Assembly: GCF_003364255.1 (NCBI RefSeq) | Contig: NZ_NXLR01000008.1 | Location: forward strand, 18,029-82,028 | DNA: 64,000 nucleotides | Direction of reading: 5' to 3' | Origin: Helicobacter marmotae | Lineage (GTDB): Bacteria > Campylobacterota > Campylobacteria > Campylobacterales > Helicobacteraceae | In this document: positions 27,017-37,334 of the stretch, piece after piece | How the letters are laid out: each line of letters begins with the position of its first letter | How positions within the stretch are numbered: the first letter of the stretch is position 1 | Notes under the pieces: model-generated | Told to the model about the DNA's origin: nothing | Database searches by the model: none | Seen by the model: the letters and a program-made list of their open reading frames with translations, nothing else | Translations under genes and position numbers: made by a program

Positions 27017-28333
27017 ATGAAAAAGTTAATATATGCAAATATAGCTTTTTGGGGTTTAAGTATGAGCCAAGTTGCAGCATTTGACTTTTCAGTAAGTGGC
27101 TCGGCAGAGACTTTTACGAAATGGGGGTTTAATAATGCAAGTCTCAATAAGGAAACGGGGGCAGCTCCTACCGATAGCTTTACGACTTTGTTTTCTCAAG
27201 TTAATCTTAATGCGCATTTGGGGGCTGGGTTTAAACTAGGCTTAGGAGGGGCGATCGGTGGATTAGCTTTTGATTCTACTCATAATGTAACCGATGGCTC
27301 TTTGGGACTTAGCCCGGTTATTAACTCATATTTTGGCGTTTCTTGGGATAAGGAGAGGGTGCAAAACTACATGGTGCAAAATGCCTTTTTAGAATACACG
27401 TTTGAAGATGTGCTTTATTTGAAGCTTGGGAGGTATCAGAGTGGAAAGGTAGGAGAGTATTTTAGCGGCTATAATCAAGGTGCGGAGGGGTATTTGCAAT
27501 TTGGTGTATTCAAACTCTGGGGGTTTTTATCAAATCGTCGTGCTTTTGCTTATGATCAATGGTTTAATGACTATTTTCGCGTGCATGGCACGTATGATGG
27601 AGGAGCTACTCGCAATACTCATGCCTTAGGGATAGACTTAAATTTTGGTTATTTTAGTGTTTCTGGGTTTTCCTACTATGTGCCTGGTAAATTGAGTGCC
27701 CCGGGGCTAAGCCTTACTTTTGATAGTAATCCAAAGTTTGAGAATCAGGGCTTGCGTTCTATAACAAAAATTCGCACCATTTTCCCTATAGCCGCAAGTG
27801 GCTGGTGGGGAGAAGATAAAAGTGTGCGCCAAAATCAATTTAGGGGTATTGAGCACAGAAGTGCTACCTTATATATTGAGCAAAAATTTGAGTTAAATAA
27901 CTTTCATTTCGGGGCAGGGTATTATCAAAATTTTGGTAATGCAAATGCGCTTATTGGGACTTGGGGTAGTCCGCTTAATCTTGATATATGGACTGCAAAC
28001 GCCTATGATATTGGACCATCTCTTTCAGATATTGTGAGTAAAGATGCTATTACTGGGTTTCTTTTCGTGGGGGCAGATTATGGCAAGCTCACTTGGGAGA
28101 TTCTTGCTAGAGGTACAAATAGCTCTAGAAGCGATGAGCTTAGCGTAGCGATTTTTAGCAACTATAAAATCCGCGATGATATAAGCATAGGGGGTAAGCT
28201 AGAATGGCTTAGTGATGCCACTAAAGCGGGCTATTATCCCTTGGCAGGGTATTATGGAGCAGCCTATAGTTTAGATAAAAAGCGCACCGATGATAGAAGT
28301 CATCTCTTCTTTTATATCCGACATACTTTCTAA
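27017..28333 (+). CDS. Hof-like outer-membrane porin
   Basis: A 438-residue outer-membrane beta-barrel with a signal peptide (cleavage near VAAF at residue 22) and a C-terminal aromatic ending FYIRHTF. The segment LYLKLGRYQSGKVGEYFSGY and the WGFLSNRRAFAYDQWF block resemble the Helicobacter Hof family. Substrate unknown. AAAGGAAG precedes the ATG, and an AT-rich palindrome (26962-26980) sits in the promoter region, suggesting regulation. It is a single gene, convergent with glnA. Confidence 0.75.
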   Translation: MKKLIYANIAFWGLSMSQVAAFDFSVSGSAETFTKWGFNNASLNKETGAAPTDSFTTLFSQVNLNAHLGAGFKLGLGGAIGGLAFDSTHNVTDGSLGLSPVINSYFGVSWDKERVQNYMVQNAFLEYTFEDVLYLKLGRYQSGKVGEYFSGYNQGAEGYLQFGVFKLWGFLSNRRAFAYDQWFNDYFRVHGTYDGGATRNTHALGIDLNFGYFSVSGFSYYVPGKLSAPGLSLTFDSNPKFENQGLRSITKIRTIFPIAASGWWGEDKSVRQNQFRGIEHRSATLYIEQKFELNNFHFGAGYYQNFGNANALIGTWGSPLNLDIWTANAYDIGPSLSDIVSKDAITGFLFVGADYGKLTWEILARGTNSSRSDELSVAIFSNYKIRDDISIGGKLEWLSDATKAGYYPLAGYYGAAYSLDKKRTDDRSHLFFYIRHTF

Positions 28334-28365
28334 TATTCGCGCTCTAGTATCACATTCTCATTTTG

Positions 28366-28386
28366 CACTCCTCTAAAAGGGGAGTG
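28366..28386. terminator. Stem-loop between Hof-like porin and glnA
   Basis: CACTCC pairs with GGAGTG around a 9-base loop, midway between convergent genes. No strong U-run on either side. Confidence 0.5.
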
Positions 28387-28419
28387 TTGAGTTAAGCCTT
28401 TAGTTTAATGCAATGCACT

Positions 28420-29859
28420 CTAGCAACTATAGGTAGTGAGAAATTCAAAAGGATGAGGTCGCCCCTCCCATGGCCAAATTTCTGTTTCAAACTTATAGGC
28501 TTTATAGGTTTGGATAAACTCTTCACTAAAGACTCCACCCTCTTTGAGATATGCTTTATCAACGAGCATTTCTTCAATGGCATGACGTAAGGTATGAGGG
28601 AGCTGTTTAATGCCCTTTTCACGGATTTCATCAAGCGTAAGCTCAAAGAGATTTATCTCCATAGGTGCCCCCGGATCAATCTTATGCTTAATGCCATCAA
28701 GTCCAGCAAGCAATAAACTTGCAAAGGCAAGATAAGGATTTGCCGAACTATCGGGGAATCTAAACTCCATACGTTTGGCTTTTTCTCCGCTGTTATAGGG
28801 GATTCTAATACTTGCACTTCTATTTTGCGCACTATAGGTTAGAATACTTGGTGCTTCAAAGCCCGGAATTAGACGTTTATAGGAGTTTGTGCTAGGATTG
28901 GTAAAGGCTGCGAGCGCACGCGCATGTTTAAGCACGCCGCCTAAGAAATGCAGAGCCATTTCGCTTAAACCTTGATAGGCATTGCCTGCAAAGAGATTTT
29001 TACCTCCCTTCCAAATACTAATATGCACATGCATACCGCTCCCATTATCCCCATAAAGTGGCTTTGGCATAAAAGTAGCACTCTTACCATTAAGGTGGGC
29101 TACCATTTTAACGACATATTTAAGCTTTTGCACATTATCTGCAGCTTCAAGCATATCCCCAAATTTTACACCGATTTCATTTTGTCCTTGTGCGACTTCA
29201 TGGTGCAGCACAAAAGTCTCTAGCCCTACTTGATTAAGCACCTTTACCATTTCTGCGCGTAAATCAACCATAGAATCTACAGGAGGCACAGGGAAGTATC
29301 CACCCTTTGTGCCGGGGCGATGCCCCATATTCACGCCACCTTCAAATTCTCTAGCGCGATTCCATTCACCCTCTTCAGAATCTATCTCATAATATTGGCA
29401 ATTCACAGAATCTTTAATCTTAATAGAATCAAAGACAAAAAATTCATTTTCTGGACCATAATATGCCACATCACCAATGCCGCTTTCTTTAAGATATTTC
29501 ATAGCGCGTTTGATAATGCTTCGTGGGCATTTCTCATAAGGCTCATTTTTATAAATATCCCAAATATCACAAAATACCACAGCTGTAGTATCTGCACTAA
29601 AGGGGTCTATGAAGTATCGCACAGGCTCAGGGATAAGCATCATATCAGATTTATCGACAGGCTGCCATGCAGGGATAGAGCTACCATCAAATGGAATCCC
29701 CTCAAAGCTTTCTTCACTAATGGCACTTCTTGAGAAACTTACATGATGCCATATACCCTTAATATCGCTAAATCGAAAGTCGATAAATTCCACTTCATTC
29801 TCATCGCAAAATTTAAAAAACTCTGCCACAGCCTGCTTATCGATATGTATTTTACTCAT
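28420..29859 (-). CDS. glnA: Glutamine synthetase type I
   Basis: A 479-residue enzyme that condenses ammonia and glutamate. Motifs: [29 protein letters not shown], the ATP loop region [14 protein letters not shown] and [13 protein letters not shown]. The adenylylation region reads EINLFELT: the tyrosine modified in enteric enzymes (NLYDLP) is phenylalanine. So it is probably not regulated by GlnE, as described for H. pylori. The start at 29859 has GGAG seven bases upstream. The longer frame to 29910 adds 17 residues with no family resemblance. Confidence 0.95.
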   Translation of the reverse strand: MSKIHIDKQAVAEFFKFCDENEVEFIDFRFSDIKGIWHHVSFSRSAISEESFEGIPFDGSSIPAWQPVDKSDMMLIPEPVRYFIDPFSADTTAVVFCDIWDIYKNEPYEKCPRSIIKRAMKYLKESGIGDVAYYGPENEFFVFDSIKIKDSVNCQYYEIDSEEGEWNRAREFEGGVNMGHRPGTKGGYFPVPPVDSMVDLRAEMVKVLNQVGLETFVLHHEVAQGQNEIGVKFGDMLEAADNVQKLKYVVKMVAHLNGKSATFMPKPLYGDNGSGMHVHISIWKGGKNLFAGNAYQGLSEMALHFLGGVLKHARALAAFTNPSTNSYKRLIPGFEAPSILTYSAQNRSASIRIPYNSGEKAKRMEFRFPDSSANPYLAFASLLLAGLDGIKHKIDPGAPMEINLFELTLDEIREKGIKQLPHTLRHAIEEMLVDKAYLKEGGVFSEEFIQTYKAYKFETEIWPWEGRPHPFEFLTTYSC

Positions 29860-29949
29860 CTCCACGCTCCACTTATTTATGTAAATGCTAGGATTATAAC
29901 ACAATGGCACTAAGCTTTATTAAATGCAAGGGCTTAGACCCCTTAATTG

Positions 29950-30942
29950 CTATATAAGCCCTATGAGTGTTTTTGTGCGCTCATAGGTAGCCTTGGCTAT
30001 GGGCTTTAGTGTTTGTGCGCTTTGTGTAAGCACATCTTGGATATAGCCTTTATCGCTACTTAGTTTTGCATAAGTCTCGCGGATAGGGTGCAAAGATTCT
30101 ATGATGACTTCGGCTAGAGCGTTTTTAAAATGCCCATACCCCTTGCCCTCAAAAGTTGCTTGTATATCTTGCCTGCTTTGCTGGGTGAGAATCTCATATA
30201 TACAAAGAAGATTATAAATACCTGCACGACTTTGGTCAAAGACAATATCAGTTTGAGAATCTGTAACTGCTCTTTTGATTTTACGTATAATCACTTCAGG
30301 GCTATCAAGGAGAAAAATCGCATTATTTTCACTTTGGGCGGATTTGCTCATTTTCACTTGTGGGTTATCTAACCCCATAATGCGCGCCCCCACTTTGGGA
30401 ATCATCGGCTCTGGGATGGTAAAGCACTCCCCATATTGCTTATTAAACCGCAAAGCCACATCTCGCGTAAGCTCTAAATGCTGCTTTTGGTCCTCCCCTA
30501 CGGGCACATAATGGGCTTGATAGAGCAAAATATCTGCTGCCATAAGCGCGGGGTAGTTAAATAAACCTACATTAATGTTTTTTGGATTTTTGCTACTTTT
30601 GTCTTTAAATTGTGTCATGCGATTCATATCCCCCATAGGAATATGACAATCTAAAATCCAAGCTAATGCGGCATGCTCATCGATTTGACTTTGGATAAAG
30701 AGATGTGATTTATTGGTATCAATACCACATGCTATAAGGATAGTGGCAAGCTCATAAGTCTTTTCTCTTAGCTCTTTTGGGTCTTGGGGTGTGGTAATGG
30801 CATGAGAATTAACGACACAAAAGATATTTTCATACTCATCTTGAGAATCTACCCAATGCCGCACCGCCCCTAAGTAATTGCCTAAATGAATGTTACCGCT
30901 AGGCTGAATGCCCGAGAAGATACGTTTTTTTTGTGCTTGCAT
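29950..30942 (-). CDS. trpS: Tryptophanyl-tRNA synthetase
   Basis: A 330-residue class Ic synthetase. It has the HIGH-type motif [12 protein letters not shown] near residues 16-27, [14 protein letters not shown] (the tryptophan/ATP pocket block) and [10 protein letters not shown] as KMSKS. Length is normal. It lies upstream of glnA on the minus strand with a 90-base gap, so co-transcription is uncertain. Confidence 0.96.
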   Translation of the reverse strand: MQAQKKRIFSGIQPSGNIHLGNYLGAVRHWVDSQDEYENIFCVVNSHAITTPQDPKELREKTYELATILIACGIDTNKSHLFIQSQIDEHAALAWILDCHIPMGDMNRMTQFKDKSSKNPKNINVGLFNYPALMAADILLYQAHYVPVGEDQKQHLELTRDVALRFNKQYGECFTIPEPMIPKVGARIMGLDNPQVKMSKSAQSENNAIFLLDSPEVIIRKIKRAVTDSQTDIVFDQSRAGIYNLLCIYEILTQQSRQDIQATFEGKGYGHFKNALAEVIIESLHPIRETYAKLSSDKGYIQDVLTQSAQTLKPIAKATYERTKTLIGLI

Positions 30943-31201
30943 ATTGTCCCTTTGAAGAGTTTTCTATATAAAGGTGCATTATATGATGTTTGCCTTAAGG
31001 ATAAGGTTATATTAAACATAATTTGAATGCCTGATTGAATGCTTGTAAGAAGTGTGATAAGCCAGAGTAAAGGCTTTTGTGAATGTAGAGAAAGCAAATA
31101 GTAAAAAATTTTTTTACAAAATTGTGTAGATTCTACCTCTTTGGCAAAATAGAGTTATCAAAATTGTTTCAAAATGATACGAATATTAAGCAAAACTGCG
31201 T

Positions 31202-31207
31202 TAGAAT
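31202..31207 (+). promoter_or_regulatory. Probable -10 box of the por operon
   Basis: TAGAAT, 34 bases before the porG start, preceded by AT-rich sequence with spaced A/T runs as in Helicobacter sigma-80 promoters. The 298-base gap upstream contains no gene. Confidence 0.4.
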
Positions 31208-31240
31208 CCCCCAAATCTATAAAGTAAGGGAGGAGATGCG

Positions 31241-31801
31241 ATGCTTGAAATACGATGGCATTCTCGTGCTGGACAAGGTGCTGTAACAGGTGCAAAAGGT
31301 TTAGCTGATGTGATTGCAGGGACTGGCAAAGAGGTACAAGCTTTTGCCTTTTATGGTTCTGCAAAACGTGGCGCTTCAATGACTGCTTATAATCGAATAG
31401 ATTCCCAACCTATTCTTAACCATGAGAAATTTATGAATCCTGATTATATTTTAGTGATTGACCCGGGGCTTGTGTTTATTACTAATATTTGCCTTTATGA
31501 CAAGCCAGAGACGAAATATATTATTACCACGCGCTTAAGTAAAGAAGAGCTTATAGACAAAAAGCCTGAATTAGCCACTAAAGAAATTTACACACTTGAT
31601 TGTATTCAGATTTCTATTGACGCATTAGGCAAGTCTATTCCCAATGCGCCTATGCTTGGGGCATTAATGAGAGTATCTGGCATGCTTAAGCTTGATTTCT
31701 TTTTAGAGGCTTTTTCAAAAGTATTGGGTAAAAAGCTCCCCCCACAAGTGATTGAAGCAAATAAAGTAGCCATTACTCGAGCGTATGAAGAAGTCAAATA
31801 G
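31241..31801 (+). CDS. porG: Pyruvate:flavodoxin oxidoreductase, gamma subunit
   Basis: A 186-residue subunit of the four-part pyruvate oxidoreductase. The family opening LEIRWHSRAGQGAVTGAKGL and the FAFYGSAKRGASMTA block are clear. The complex converts pyruvate and CoA to acetyl-CoA and CO2, passing electrons to flavodoxin or ferredoxin. The ribosome-binding site GGGAGGAG precedes the ATG. It is the first of four tightly spaced genes (gaps of 20, 9 and 9 bases); the same gene is also called porC. Confidence 0.92.
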   Translation: MLEIRWHSRAGQGAVTGAKGLADVIAGTGKEVQAFAFYGSAKRGASMTAYNRIDSQPILNHEKFMNPDYILVIDPGLVFITNICLYDKPETKYIITTRLSKEELIDKKPELATKEIYTLDCIQISIDALGKSIPNAPMLGALMRVSGMLKLDFFLEAFSKVLGKKLPPQVIEANKVAITRAYEEVK

Positions 31802-31821
31802 CACAAAATAAAGGAGAAAAG

Positions 31822-32232
31822 ATGGATAAATTAAAAGATTGGGACGAATTTGAAATAGGCTCTGTGCTTTTTCCTTTTAAAAAGGGTGTAGATGGGGCTA
31901 TGGAGCTTTATAAGAGTGAGAGGACATATAGTGGTGATAGCTCTTTTAGCGATAGCGTGGCGCATTGGCGTGTGGAAAAGCCCGTGCATAATAGCAATAT
32001 CTGCATTAATTGCTTTAATTGCTGGGTTTTCTGCCCTGATGCGGCTATCCTTACAAGCGATGATAAGCTTGCGGGTGTGGATTATGTGCATTGCAAGGGT
32101 TGTGGGGTATGTGTAGATGTATGTCCCACTAATCCTAAGTCGTTACTTATGTTTAGCGACCATAAAGATAATGATGAAGCAATCAAAGAATGGCCTGCCA
32201 AAGAGCCCAAAAAATCGCAGAATAACCTATAG
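31822..32232 (+). CDS. porD: Pyruvate:flavodoxin oxidoreductase, delta (ferredoxin-like) subunit
   Basis: A 136-residue electron-transfer subunit with two [4Fe-4S] motifs: CINCFNCWVFCPD (about residues 56-68) and CKGCGVCVDVCP (about 91-102). Each is CxxCxxCxxxCP-type. The N-terminal 50 residues are an extension that docks it to the complex. It relays electrons from PorB's cluster to flavodoxin/ferredoxin. Confidence 0.94.
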   Translation: MDKLKDWDEFEIGSVLFPFKKGVDGAMELYKSERTYSGDSSFSDSVAHWRVEKPVHNSNICINCFNCWVFCPDAAILTSDDKLAGVDYVHCKGCGVCVDVCPTNPKSLLMFSDHKDNDEAIKEWPAKEPKKSQNNL

Positions 32233-32241
32233 GAGGAGAGT

Positions 32242-33462
32242 ATGGCTAAGGTAATGGAATTACGAGATGTTGAAGTATGGGATGGCAATACCGCAGCTTC
32301 GCAGGCACTTCGTCAAGCTCAAATAGATGTAGTGGCTGCCTATCCTATCACTCCCTCTACACCTATTGTGCAAAATTATGGGAGCTATGTGAGTAATGGC
32401 TATATTGATGGTGAGTTTGTAATGGTTGAATCTGAGCATGCAGCTATGAGTGCGTGTGTAGGGGCAGCAGCAGCGGGAGGACGGGTAGCAACTGCTACAA
32501 GTTCTCAAGGCTTTGCATTAATGGTGGAAGTGCTTTACCAAGCTTCTGGTATGCGTTTGCCTATTGTCTTAAATCTCGTTAATCGCGCACTTGCTGCACC
32601 TTTGAATGTAAATGGCGACCACTCTGATATGTATCTTAGTCGCGATACAGGCTGGGTGAATCTTTGCACTTATAATCCACAAGAGGCGTATGACTTTAAT
32701 CTTATGGCGTTTAAAATTGCTGAAGATATGCGTGTAAGAGTGCCTGTGATTGTTAATCAAGATGGCTTTATCTGCTCTCACACAGCCCAATCTGTGCGCC
32801 CTTTTACCGATGAGGTCGCATATAAGTTCATTGGCGATTATATCCCGCATAATCCTATGCTGAATTTTTCTAACCCTGTAACCTATGGCGCACAAACAGA
32901 GGAAGACTGGCATTTTGAGCATAAGGCGCAATTGCATAAGGGGATTATGGATTCTGCAGTGGTGATAGAAGAAGTGTTTGAATTGTTTGCCAAATTGTCT
33001 GGTCGTAAGTATAAGCTTGTAGAAACTTATGATTTAGAAGATGCTAATGTAGCTATTGTAGCCCTTGGCACAAGTGTAGAATCTGCCCGCGTAGCGGCTA
33101 AAAAAGTGCGTAAAGAGCAGGGTATTAAGGCGGGGGTAATCTCCATACGTTCCTTGCGCCCTTTCCCCATTAAAGAGGTAGGTGAAGCCCTCAAAGGCTT
33201 GCAGGCTATCGCTTGCATTGATAGAAGTCTTCCTGCTGGGGCTATGGGTATGCTTTTTAATGAGTTTGCCGCTGCCGCCCTTGTCGCAAATGCCCATCCT
33301 ATTATGTCAAACTACATTTATGGGCTTGGCGGACGGGATTTAACGCAAGCTCATTTAGAAGGCATTTTTATTGAACTTAATGCAAACGCGAAAGCAGGTA
33401 AGCTTACCCATCCACTTCAGCAAATGTTAGGACTTCGCGGACCTAAGATGAGCTTTTTTTAA
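32242..33462 (+). CDS. porA: Pyruvate:flavodoxin oxidoreductase, alpha subunit
   Basis: A 406-residue subunit. It contains the conserved YPITPSTPIVQNYGSY, the VESEHAAMSACVGAAAAGGR block and ATSSQGFALM, which form the pyrimidine-binding half of the thiamine pyrophosphate site, plus the transketolase C-terminal-like domain (about 255-370). AGGAGG precedes the start. Length fits the four-subunit form. Confidence 0.95.
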   Translation: MAKVMELRDVEVWDGNTAASQALRQAQIDVVAAYPITPSTPIVQNYGSYVSNGYIDGEFVMVESEHAAMSACVGAAAAGGRVATATSSQGFALMVEVLYQASGMRLPIVLNLVNRALAAPLNVNGDHSDMYLSRDTGWVNLCTYNPQEAYDFNLMAFKIAEDMRVRVPVIVNQDGFICSHTAQSVRPFTDEVAYKFIGDYIPHNPMLNFSNPVTYGAQTEEDWHFEHKAQLHKGIMDSAVVIEEVFELFAKLSGRKYKLVETYDLEDANVAIVALGTSVESARVAAKKVRKEQGIKAGVISIRSLRPFPIKEVGEALKGLQAIACIDRSLPAGAMGMLFNEFAAAALVANAHPIMSNYIYGLGGRDLTQAHLEGIFIELNANAKAGKLTHPLQQMLGLRGPKMSFF

Positions 33463-33471
33463 GGAGAACAC

Positions 33472-34419
33472 ATGGTAAAGGAAGTTAAGAATCTTAAAGA
33501 ATTTCAAAAATCATCAAAAAAATTTGAAGGTGCGCATTTGCTTTGCCCCGGGTGCGCTCATGGTATGATTGTACGTGAAGTGCTTAATGCTGTTGATGGA
33601 CCCATTGTTTTGGGGAATTCCACCGGCTGCCTTGAAGTCTCAAGTGCGGTATATCCTCATACAAGTTGGGACGTGCCTTGGATTCACATTGGGTTTGAAA
33701 ATGGCTCTACGGCTGTAGCTGGTGCAGAAGCTATGTATAAAGCCCTCTCACGTAAGGGCAGATATAAAGGCGAACGTCCTAAGTTTGTGGCATTTGGTGG
33801 CGATGGCGCGACTTATGATATTGGCTTTCAGTGGATTAGTGGGTGCTTTGAGAGAGGGCATGATATTACTTATATTTGCCTTGATAATGAAGTATATGCT
33901 AATACCGGTGGGCAGAGAAGTAGCTCCACGCCCTTTGGCTCTAGCACTTCAACGACTCCTGCTGGAAGTGCTAGCTATGGCAAAAAGGAGCGTAAGAAAG
34001 ATTTAATTTTCATTATGGCAGCCCACCATTCTCCTTATGTCGCTCAAGTTGCCCCTAATAAATGGAAAGATATGAATAAAAAGATTAAGCGAGCCATTGA
34101 TACAGAGGGTCCTACGTTTATTAATGCGATGAGTGCCTGCACGACAGAGTGGAGGTTTGAATCTTATAAAACTATTGAGGTTAGTGATTTGGCAGTTGAT
34201 TCGCTTGTGTTTCCATTGTTTGAGATTATTAATGGCGTGGAGTTGCATATTACTTATCGTCCGCGCAATGTCGTGCCTGTGCGGGACTATTTGGGCGCAC
34301 AAGGTCGCTTTAAGCATCTCTTCAAGCCTGAAAATGAACATATTATCGCGCAGTTTCAAAAAGATGTAGAAGCTCGCTGGGAATATCTCCAACGTATGGA
34401 AGAACTGAATTCAAAATAA
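33472..34419 (+). CDS. porB: Pyruvate:flavodoxin oxidoreductase, beta subunit
   Basis: A 315-residue subunit carrying the thiamine pyrophosphate diphosphate-binding motif AFGGDGATYDIGFQ and EVYANTGGQRSSSTP. Cysteines that would ligate its [4Fe-4S] cluster include those in CPGCAHG near residue 25. It completes the porGDAB operon, which ends at a strong stem-loop. Confidence 0.95.
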   Translation: MVKEVKNLKEFQKSSKKFEGAHLLCPGCAHGMIVREVLNAVDGPIVLGNSTGCLEVSSAVYPHTSWDVPWIHIGFENGSTAVAGAEAMYKALSRKGRYKGERPKFVAFGGDGATYDIGFQWISGCFERGHDITYICLDNEVYANTGGQRSSSTPFGSSTSTTPAGSASYGKKERKKDLIFIMAAHHSPYVAQVAPNKWKDMNKKIKRAIDTEGPTFINAMSACTTEWRFESYKTIEVSDLAVDSLVFPLFEIINGVELHITYRPRNVVPVRDYLGAQGRFKHLFKPENEHIIAQFQKDVEARWEYLQRMEELNSK

Positions 34420-34434
34420 CTCCCCCTTTTTTCA

Positions 34435-34463
34435 CACTCCCTTAGAAATAGCTTAAGGGAGTG
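34435..34463 (+). terminator. Stem-loop after porB
   Basis: CACTCCCTTA pairs perfectly with TAAGGGAGTG (10 base pairs, 9-base loop), 15 bases after the porB stop and just before the rpoD promoter. There is no long U-run after it; a T-run precedes it. Confidence 0.7.
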
Positions 34464-34490
34464 ATTAATCAAAATGTGTGCAATTTTAGA

Positions 34491-34496
34491 TACAAT
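34491..34496 (+). promoter_or_regulatory. Probable -10 box of rpoD
   Basis: TACAAT, preceded by TTTTAGA and T/A-rich sequence, 34 bases before the rpoD start codon. Confidence 0.5.
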
Positions 34497-34529
34497 CCCG
34501 CACTATCAATTCACTGCCAAGGATACATT

Positions 34530-36401
34530 ATGCAAGAGAAATCCGACAAAGTTAATAAAAAGTCAAAAGAAGTGAATGTTGAATTAGAAAATCTTTTTAA
34601 AGAAGAAGATAGCGATTATATTACATACGAAAAGATCGCCCAAACTATCCTTAAAGCCCCCACACATGCACAAGTAAAAAAAGTCAGAGAATTAAGTAAA
34701 AAGTACAAAAAGCAGCTTTTAAGCTCTTCGGAGGTGGCAAAGATTCTAAATACTCAAGATAAAATCAAGCGACAAGCCGATAGAAAAAAAATGCTTGATG
34801 AAGAGCTTGAAGATGAATTTGACTTTATGAAAGATAAGGAATTGCTTGAGTGGAGCAGAAGTGATAGCCCTGTGCGTATGTATTTGCGCGAAATGGGGCA
34901 GATACCGCTTCTCACAAAAGAAGAGGAGATAAGCTTAAGTAAGCAAATTGAGCTTGGTGAAAATACCATTCTTGATGCGATTTGCTCTGTGCCTTATTTG
35001 ATAGATTTTATTTATGATTATAAAGATGCGCTGATTAATCGCGAAAGGCGTGTAAAAGAGCTTTTTAAGAGCTTTGATGATGAAGAAGAGGAGAGTAATG
35101 ATGAGGAAGAGGATTTTGATATAAATGAAGAGGAGGAGTCTGCACGCAAGGCAAATTCTAAAAAAGACCAAAAACGTATAGAGAAGGTTATGGAGAGTTT
35201 TAAGGCACTTGATAAGGCAAAAAGAGAGTGGCTTAAAGTGCTAGAAAACCCATCCAGCGATAGTGAAGATGAGCTAAGTTATATTTTACTTCTTTCTCAT
35301 AAAAAGCATATCCTTAAGACAAAACTTTTAGATTTAGGACCTACGAGCAAGCTTATAAGTGAGCTTGTTAAAGCTATGGAAAATACGCTTAAAAGTGGCG
35401 ATGGCTTTGAGCGTGAGCTTAAAAGGCTTGAGTATAAACTCCCTTTATTTAATGATAGCTTGGTGCAAAATCATCAGAAGATTCTCTCCAATATCACTAA
35501 TATGACTCGCGATGAAATCGCTGCAATGGTGCCAGAAACCACTATGGTAAGCGTGTATGTAGAGCTTAAGAAGTTATTTCAAACCAAAGAGGCAAGCGAG
35601 GGAGGCTTTGATTTAGACCCCGAAAAGCTTAAAGAAATCTTAGAGCAAGTCAAACGTGGGAAATCCATTTCAGATAAGGCAAAGGCAAAAATGGCGAAGT
35701 CCAATCTCCGCCTTGTGGTGAGTATAGCTAAACGTTACACAAATCGTGGGTTGCCATTCCTTGATTTGATACAAGAGGGCAATATTGGGCTTATGAAAGC
35801 TGTGGATAAATTTGAGTACAAAAAGGGCTTTAAGTTCTCTACTTATGCGACTTGGTGGATTCGGCAGGCGATTTCTCGCGCTATCGCAGACCAAGCCCGC
35901 ACGATTCGTATCCCTATCCATATGATAGAAACGATTAATAGAATCCACAAAATTATGCGCAAACATGTACAAGAAACAGGCAGAGAGGCGGATATGGAGT
36001 TTATCGCTAAGGAAGTGGGACTGCCCCTTGATAAGGTGAAAAATGTTATTAAAATCACAAAAGAGCCCGTGAGCCTTGATGCGCCTATAGGAAGTGATGA
36101 TGATGGGAAATTTGGGGATTTTGTAGAGGATAAAAATTCAGTTGGTCCTATGGATTATATTTTAAAAGAAGATTTGAAAGTGCAAATTGATGAGGTACTA
36201 GAGCAGCTTAATGATCGAGAAAAGGCGGTGATACGTATGCGCTTTGGGCTTTTAGATGATGAGAGCGATAGGACATTAGAGGAAATTGGCAAAGAGCTTA
36301 ATGTAACGCGCGAGAGAGTGCGACAGATAGAATCAAGTGCTATCAAAAAACTCAAACACCCAAAAGTAGGACGCAAGCTGAAAAACTACATTGAAGAGTA
36401 G
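34530..36401 (+). CDS. rpoD: Housekeeping sigma factor (sigma-70/80)
   Basis: A 623-residue primary sigma factor. Region 1.2 is DSPVRMYLREMGQIPLL, with an acidic non-conserved region (about residues 175-215, many Glu/Asp). Region 2 is NLRLVVSIAKRYTNRGLPFLD and GFKFSTYATWWIRQAI; region 3 follows; region 4 is LEEIGKELNVTRERVRQIE. It directs RNA polymerase to most promoters. The start at 34530 has AAGGA about seven bases upstream; the open frame to 34461 contains the promoter and is not coding. It is transcribed on its own. Confidence 0.97.
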   Translation: MQEKSDKVNKKSKEVNVELENLFKEEDSDYITYEKIAQTILKAPTHAQVKKVRELSKKYKKQLLSSSEVAKILNTQDKIKRQADRKKMLDEELEDEFDFMKDKELLEWSRSDSPVRMYLREMGQIPLLTKEEEISLSKQIELGENTILDAICSVPYLIDFIYDYKDALINRERRVKELFKSFDDEEEESNDEEEDFDINEEEESARKANSKKDQKRIEKVMESFKALDKAKREWLKVLENPSSDSEDELSYILLLSHKKHILKTKLLDLGPTSKLISELVKAMENTLKSGDGFERELKRLEYKLPLFNDSLVQNHQKILSNITNMTRDEIAAMVPETTMVSVYVELKKLFQTKEASEGGFDLDPEKLKEILEQVKRGKSISDKAKAKMAKSNLRLVVSIAKRYTNRGLPFLDLIQEGNIGLMKAVDKFEYKKGFKFSTYATWWIRQAISRAIADQARTIRIPIHMIETINRIHKIMRKHVQETGREADMEFIAKEVGLPLDKVKNVIKITKEPVSLDAPIGSDDDGKFGDFVEDKNSVGPMDYILKEDLKVQIDEVLEQLNDREKAVIRMRFGLLDDESDRTLEEIGKELNVTRERVRQIESSAIKKLKHPKVGRKLKNYIEE

Positions 36402-36617
36402 ATGAGCCACTTGTTTTAGAAATCGCATATTCTAGTGACTTGTACTGATAAGATGTGCAAAAACGTAAGATGTGTAAGAGCGTTGCTAGTTTTAGAGATT
36501 CTTAAGAGAGAGTTTAACTTAGCGGAGTGGGCTTGTAGAGAAGCTTTATTGAAGTTTTATAGCTTTGCATACAAGCATATTATTGTGTAATCTAGCCTAA
36601 GGATAGAATCTTAAATT
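36402..36617. other. Gap between rpoD and the frameshifted gene
   Basis: AT-rich spacer with no supported gene and no clear copy of the dispersed repeat. It lies between convergent genes. Confidence 0.4.
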
Positions 36618-37297
36618 TTATTTCCAGCCAAAGAGATATTTATAAGCTAATCCAAGAATGTAGGTTCTATCTTGTATTTTTAGAGTGCCTGTGGTGCCTG
36701 TTAGGTAGTTGTAGGCACTTTGAGAGTCAATAATAGTGGTTGGCAAGATGGGCATTTTTGCAAAAAGCTCTAAGCTGTGCTTATCATTAAACACTTTCCT
36801 TACCCCTAGGTTTATCCATGGATTCCAATCACCAGATGTGCTTTAAATCCTCTCTCTGCAAGTTTCCACATAAGCTCACCACTAAAGAAATTAAATCCAA
36901 GACCTAAGCCAGCAAATATATCAATTTGACTTGCGATGTTATATAGCAAATCGATATTTATTCCAAGAGTGATTGTATTTAATTCACCATCAGAGTACTC
37001 AACTGAAGTGCCACCGATACTCGTATCGGTACGTACAAGAACCTTATTACTTACTTGAAACTCTTCTCCAAAGTAAATGCCCCAGAAGCTTGCAGCCTTT
37101 GTGCTTTCTCCATAGTGATACCAAGTGTTTGTTGAATCAATACGGCTTACTCCATAGCCCACACCTACACCTATAAAATAACGTTTCCTATCTATATTCT
37201 GCTCTTTTTTAACCTCTTCTTTAATATCTTGTGTTTCTATAGAATCTGCTGCATATATGCACGCAAAACACAAAATACCTAAACACCATTTTTTCAT
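36618..37297 (-). pseudogene. Frameshifted outer-membrane beta-barrel protein gene
   Basis: The minus-strand frame starting at 37297 (AAGGGG site upstream) encodes a signal peptide (CLGILCFACIYAAD) and a beta-barrel protein (RYFIGVGVGYGVSR, FAGLGLGFNFFSGELMW). It stops at 36812 after 161 residues. Continuing one frame over from about 36841-36847 gives sensible porin-like sequence (SGDWNPWINLGVRKVF, then YILGLAYKYLFGWK) to a stop at 36618-36620. A single missing A in an AAA run would explain the break; restoring it gives about 226 residues. This could be a real null allele or a sequencing error. A G9 tract lies upstream. It probably belongs to the same broad outer-membrane group as the genes at 42828 and 44267. 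Confidence 0.7.
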
Positions 37298-37334
37298 ATT
37301 AGCCCCTTAGAGATTGAATTTAGTTCGTATTGTG

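Noticed and set aside
29860..29910. N-terminal extension of glnA
   Set aside because: The 17 extra residues do not resemble glutamine synthetase; the start at 29859 matches the usual N-terminus and has GGAG.
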